Source: Bacillota bacterium | GTDB lineage: Bacteria > Bacillota > Desulfitobacteriia > Desulfitobacteriales > JAJXUE01 | Assembly: GCA_021786555.1 (NCBI GenBank) | Contig: JAJYNB010000134.1 | Span: forward strand, 1-6,579 | Length of the DNA: 6,579 bases | Reading direction: 5' to 3' | In this document: positions 5,151 through 6,579 of the stretch, in pieces | Layout of the letters: every line of letters begins with the position of its first letter | How positions within the stretch are numbered: the stretch's first letter is position 1 | Notes under the pieces: generated by a model | What the model was told of the DNA's origin: nothing | The model's database searches: none | What the model saw: the letters and a program-made list of their open reading frames with translations, nothing else | Translations under genes and position numbers: made by a program

Positions 5151-5708
5151 CTACAGCTCGCAGCTGTCGGAGAAGCCGGCGGACGGGACCCCGAGGGCCT
5201 GGAGGAGCCTGGCCCAGTAATTTACCTGGGCCGCTGTGCTGGCCAGAATCACCATCTCCCGCTCTGTGAAATGTTCTTTCAACCGGTCAATCAGCGGCCT
5301 CGGGAAACTCAGGGGAGTCCCGGAAACGCACTTAGCATACTCTATGGCCAGCTTCTCCCGGATTGAAAAAGTACCAACCTTATCTATATCCGCCCTTCCC
5401 TGTAAAACCGCCAATTCAGCTTTGCTGAGGCCGCAGTCTGCGTATTCATGCGAATTCATGTCAATGCAGAAAGGACAGGAGACCGCAAAAGAAGCCTGGA
5501 TTCTGACGATTTTCAGAATCCTCTTATCCAAGTCTTTCTTGCCGTTAGCGACCAGGGACTCCAGCACACCCGACCCGACAGCTGTTTTCGGGTACCAGGC
5601 CAGAAGCTTGGGCGGCAGCAGGTCCTTGCCGGTGATTTTCCTGGCCAGCCAGATCCCGGGCCTTAAGTAAAAGGGAATCTTCGGCGGCGGAGTGATAAAA
5701 GCTTCCAT
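5151..5708 (-). CDS. AhpD-like / carboxymuconolactone decarboxylase family protein
   Basis: The protein is 185 residues from ATG 5708, or 190 from ATG 5723. The CMD/AhpD family includes small helical proteins with a CXXC redox pair used in peroxide defence, as well as non-redox decarboxylases. Here CPFC (residues 83 and 86, numbered from 5723) sits in AVSCPFCIDMNSHEYAD, and a further conserved helix, AVLQGRADIDKV, follows. In many relatives the motif reads CXXCXDMH; here the His position is Asn (N90) and a His comes two residues later (H92). The N-terminal 50 residues, with YLRPGIWLARK, precede the core. Starts: GAGG (5721-5718) lies 9 nt before ATG 5708 and only 3 nt before ATG 5714, while ATG 5723 has no ribosome site, so 5708 is preferred. 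It follows the radical SAM gene closely, in the same direction. The redox or peroxidase role is plausible but not shown; the partner reductase is unknown. Confidence 0.85.
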   Translation of the reverse strand: MEAFITPPPKIPFYLRPGIWLARKITGKDLLPPKLLAWYPKTAVGSGVLESLVANGKKDLDKRILKIVRIQASFAVSCPFCIDMNSHEYADCGLSKAELAVLQGRADIDKVGTFSIREKLAIEYAKCVSGTPLSFPRPLIDRLKEHFTEREMVILASTAAQVNYWARLLQALGVPSAGFSDSCEL

Positions 5709-5731
5709 GCCCATAGACCTCATTTCTGTAT

Positions 5732-6579
5732 TTACATGTAGCGAGGGTCCACCCGCTGAAATTCGCTTTCCGGCACCTGCAGGAGCTTGTCCAGGGACTC
5801 GATCATCGCGGCTCTGTCCTGGGGCAGCCTGCCGTTAACCCAGCCAAAATTGGAGACATGGTCACTGACAAGTTCGCCCGGGCCCGTCAGGTTTTCGATG
5901 AGCAGCCTGGTTTCGCGCAAGGCCTGGTGCGGGCTCAAGAGCTGAAACCTCCCCTGCTTGTATTCCTCATAGAGAGGAGTACCCCGTACAGGGTTATAAG
6001 TGCGCAGGCGGGTGAACTCAGGCGTAATTGCATTCAGTACCCTGGCGCTTTCCCGTGCATGCTCGTGAGAGAGCTCGGGCCCGCCGATGCCAATCAGTAT
6101 GTACTCGCTCAGCTCGATACCGGCCTCGCGCACCTCGAGCCCGGCTTCAATCATCTCTGAAGCCGTAAAGCCTTTGTTGATCCGGGCCAGGACAAGGTCG
6201 CTGCCGCTCTCCATCCCAGCGTGAATCCGGGTCAAACCCGCCTGGCGCAGGCGCTGCAGCTCCTCAAGTCTTTTTAATTTCAGGAACTTGGCGGAGCCGT
6301 ACATGGTCATACGGGTCAGGCTGGGAAAGAGCTTCCCTGCATACTCGAGGATTTCCGCCAGCTGGTCTGTCTTCATGAAAATGGTGTTGCCGTCCGGGAA
6401 GAAGATGCTCTCCACCCCTGGGCCGTAGTGAGCGAGGGCCATGTCCAAGTCTTCTTTTATTTCCGCCACAGGCCGGATGCGGAATTTCTTCTTGCGGTAC
6501 ATACCGCAAAAGGCGCAGCGGTTATGGGGGCAGCCGATGGTGGCCTGGATCAGCAGGCTTCCCGCTTCACTGGGAGGAC
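5732..6579 (-). CDS. Radical SAM protein (COG1032/Elp3-like), N terminus outside window
   Basis: The open frame enters from the right edge and shows about 281 residues. The ATG at 6502 is internal: upstream codons read IQATIGCPHNRCAFCG, containing the Fe-S cluster cysteines (codons at 6532-6530, 6517-6515 and 6508-6506). The spacing is CX4CX2C rather than the usual CX3CX2C. Downstream landmarks fit a TIM-barrel radical SAM core. FFPDGN replaces the more common GGEP strand, then come a LTRIHAGMESGSD block, a RINKG helix start, and EYILIGIGG with the glycine-rich strand. The tail (NPVRGTPLYEEY onward) resembles COG1032 members of unknown substrate. The enzyme should cleave S-adenosylmethionine reductively to a 5'-deoxyadenosyl radical; the substrate is unknown. 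It lies 8-23 bp upstream of the AhpD-like gene, so both are probably one transcript. No B12-binding domain is visible, but it could lie upstream, beyond the edge. Confidence 0.88.
   Translation of the reverse strand, partial: PPSEAGSLLIQATIGCPHNRCAFCGMYRKKKFRIRPVAEIKEDLDMALAHYGPGVESIFFPDGNTIFMKTDQLAEILEYAGKLFPSLTRMTMYGSAKFLKLKRLEELQRLRQAGLTRIHAGMESGSDLVLARINKGFTASEMIEAGLEVREAGIELSEYILIGIGGPELSHEHARESARVLNAITPEFTRLRTYNPVRGTPLYEEYKQGRFQLLSPHQALRETRLLIENLTGPGELVSDHVSNFGWVNGRLPQDRAAMIESLDKLLQVPESEFQRVDPRYM

Noticed and set aside
5236..5670. 144-codon plus-strand frame opposite the AhpD-like gene
   Set aside because: The minus strand carries the CXXC family motif, a ribosome site and an operon partner; the plus-strand frame has none of these.
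6500..6502. ATG as start of the radical SAM gene
   Set aside because: The cluster cysteines are encoded upstream of it; starting here would remove the catalytic motif.

Overview
The window looks like GC-rich, low-phylum-resolution Firmicutes DNA, most likely an anaerobic or facultative clostridial/Peptococcaceae-type bacterium. The signs are strong AGGAGG-type ribosome binding sites, a Bacillus-style hemH-hemY gene order, a classical Fur box, rho-independent terminators and COG1032-type radical SAM proteins. I cannot name a species. Five protein genes are visible, two of them cut by the window edges, and there are no RNA genes, CRISPR arrays or insertion sequences.

Layout, plus strand: the 3' end of ferrochelatase (hemH, to 379) overlaps hemY (376-1827, FAD-dependent porphyrinogen oxidase) by 4 bp, forming the end of a haem operon. 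Next comes a structured intergenic region (1828-2057). It holds a tandem pair of 39-bp palindromic units with T-runs (the first is a good terminator), a third 12-bp inverted repeat, a sigma-A-like promoter, and an almost consensus Fur box. Next is the most notable gene, 2058-4208. It is a single 716-residue membrane protein joining an FTR1-type iron permease (two REGxE motifs) to a NapH/FtrD-type membrane polyferredoxin (two CX3CP motifs and two cysteine clusters). Then comes an unrecognised seven-helix membrane protein (about 4367-5023), closed by a terminator near 5094-5127.

Minus strand, converging on the above: a partial radical SAM enzyme (right edge to 5732), followed 8-23 bp later by an AhpD/carboxymuconolactone decarboxylase-like protein (to 5151). 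These two are probably co-transcribed.

The theme of the left two thirds is iron. Ferrochelatase consumes Fe(II), HemY acts in the same end-stage of haem synthesis, and the Fur-controlled FTR1-polyferredoxin fusion probably imports iron with coupled electron transfer. By analogy with FtrABCD of Bordetella/Brucella it equals FtrC plus FtrD in one chain, with no FtrA (P19) or FtrB (cupredoxin) visible here. The fusion and its operator are the best candidates for a little-described system. The haem genes and the permease appear to be separate transcription units. Functions are inferred from recognisable motifs only; no search was run.
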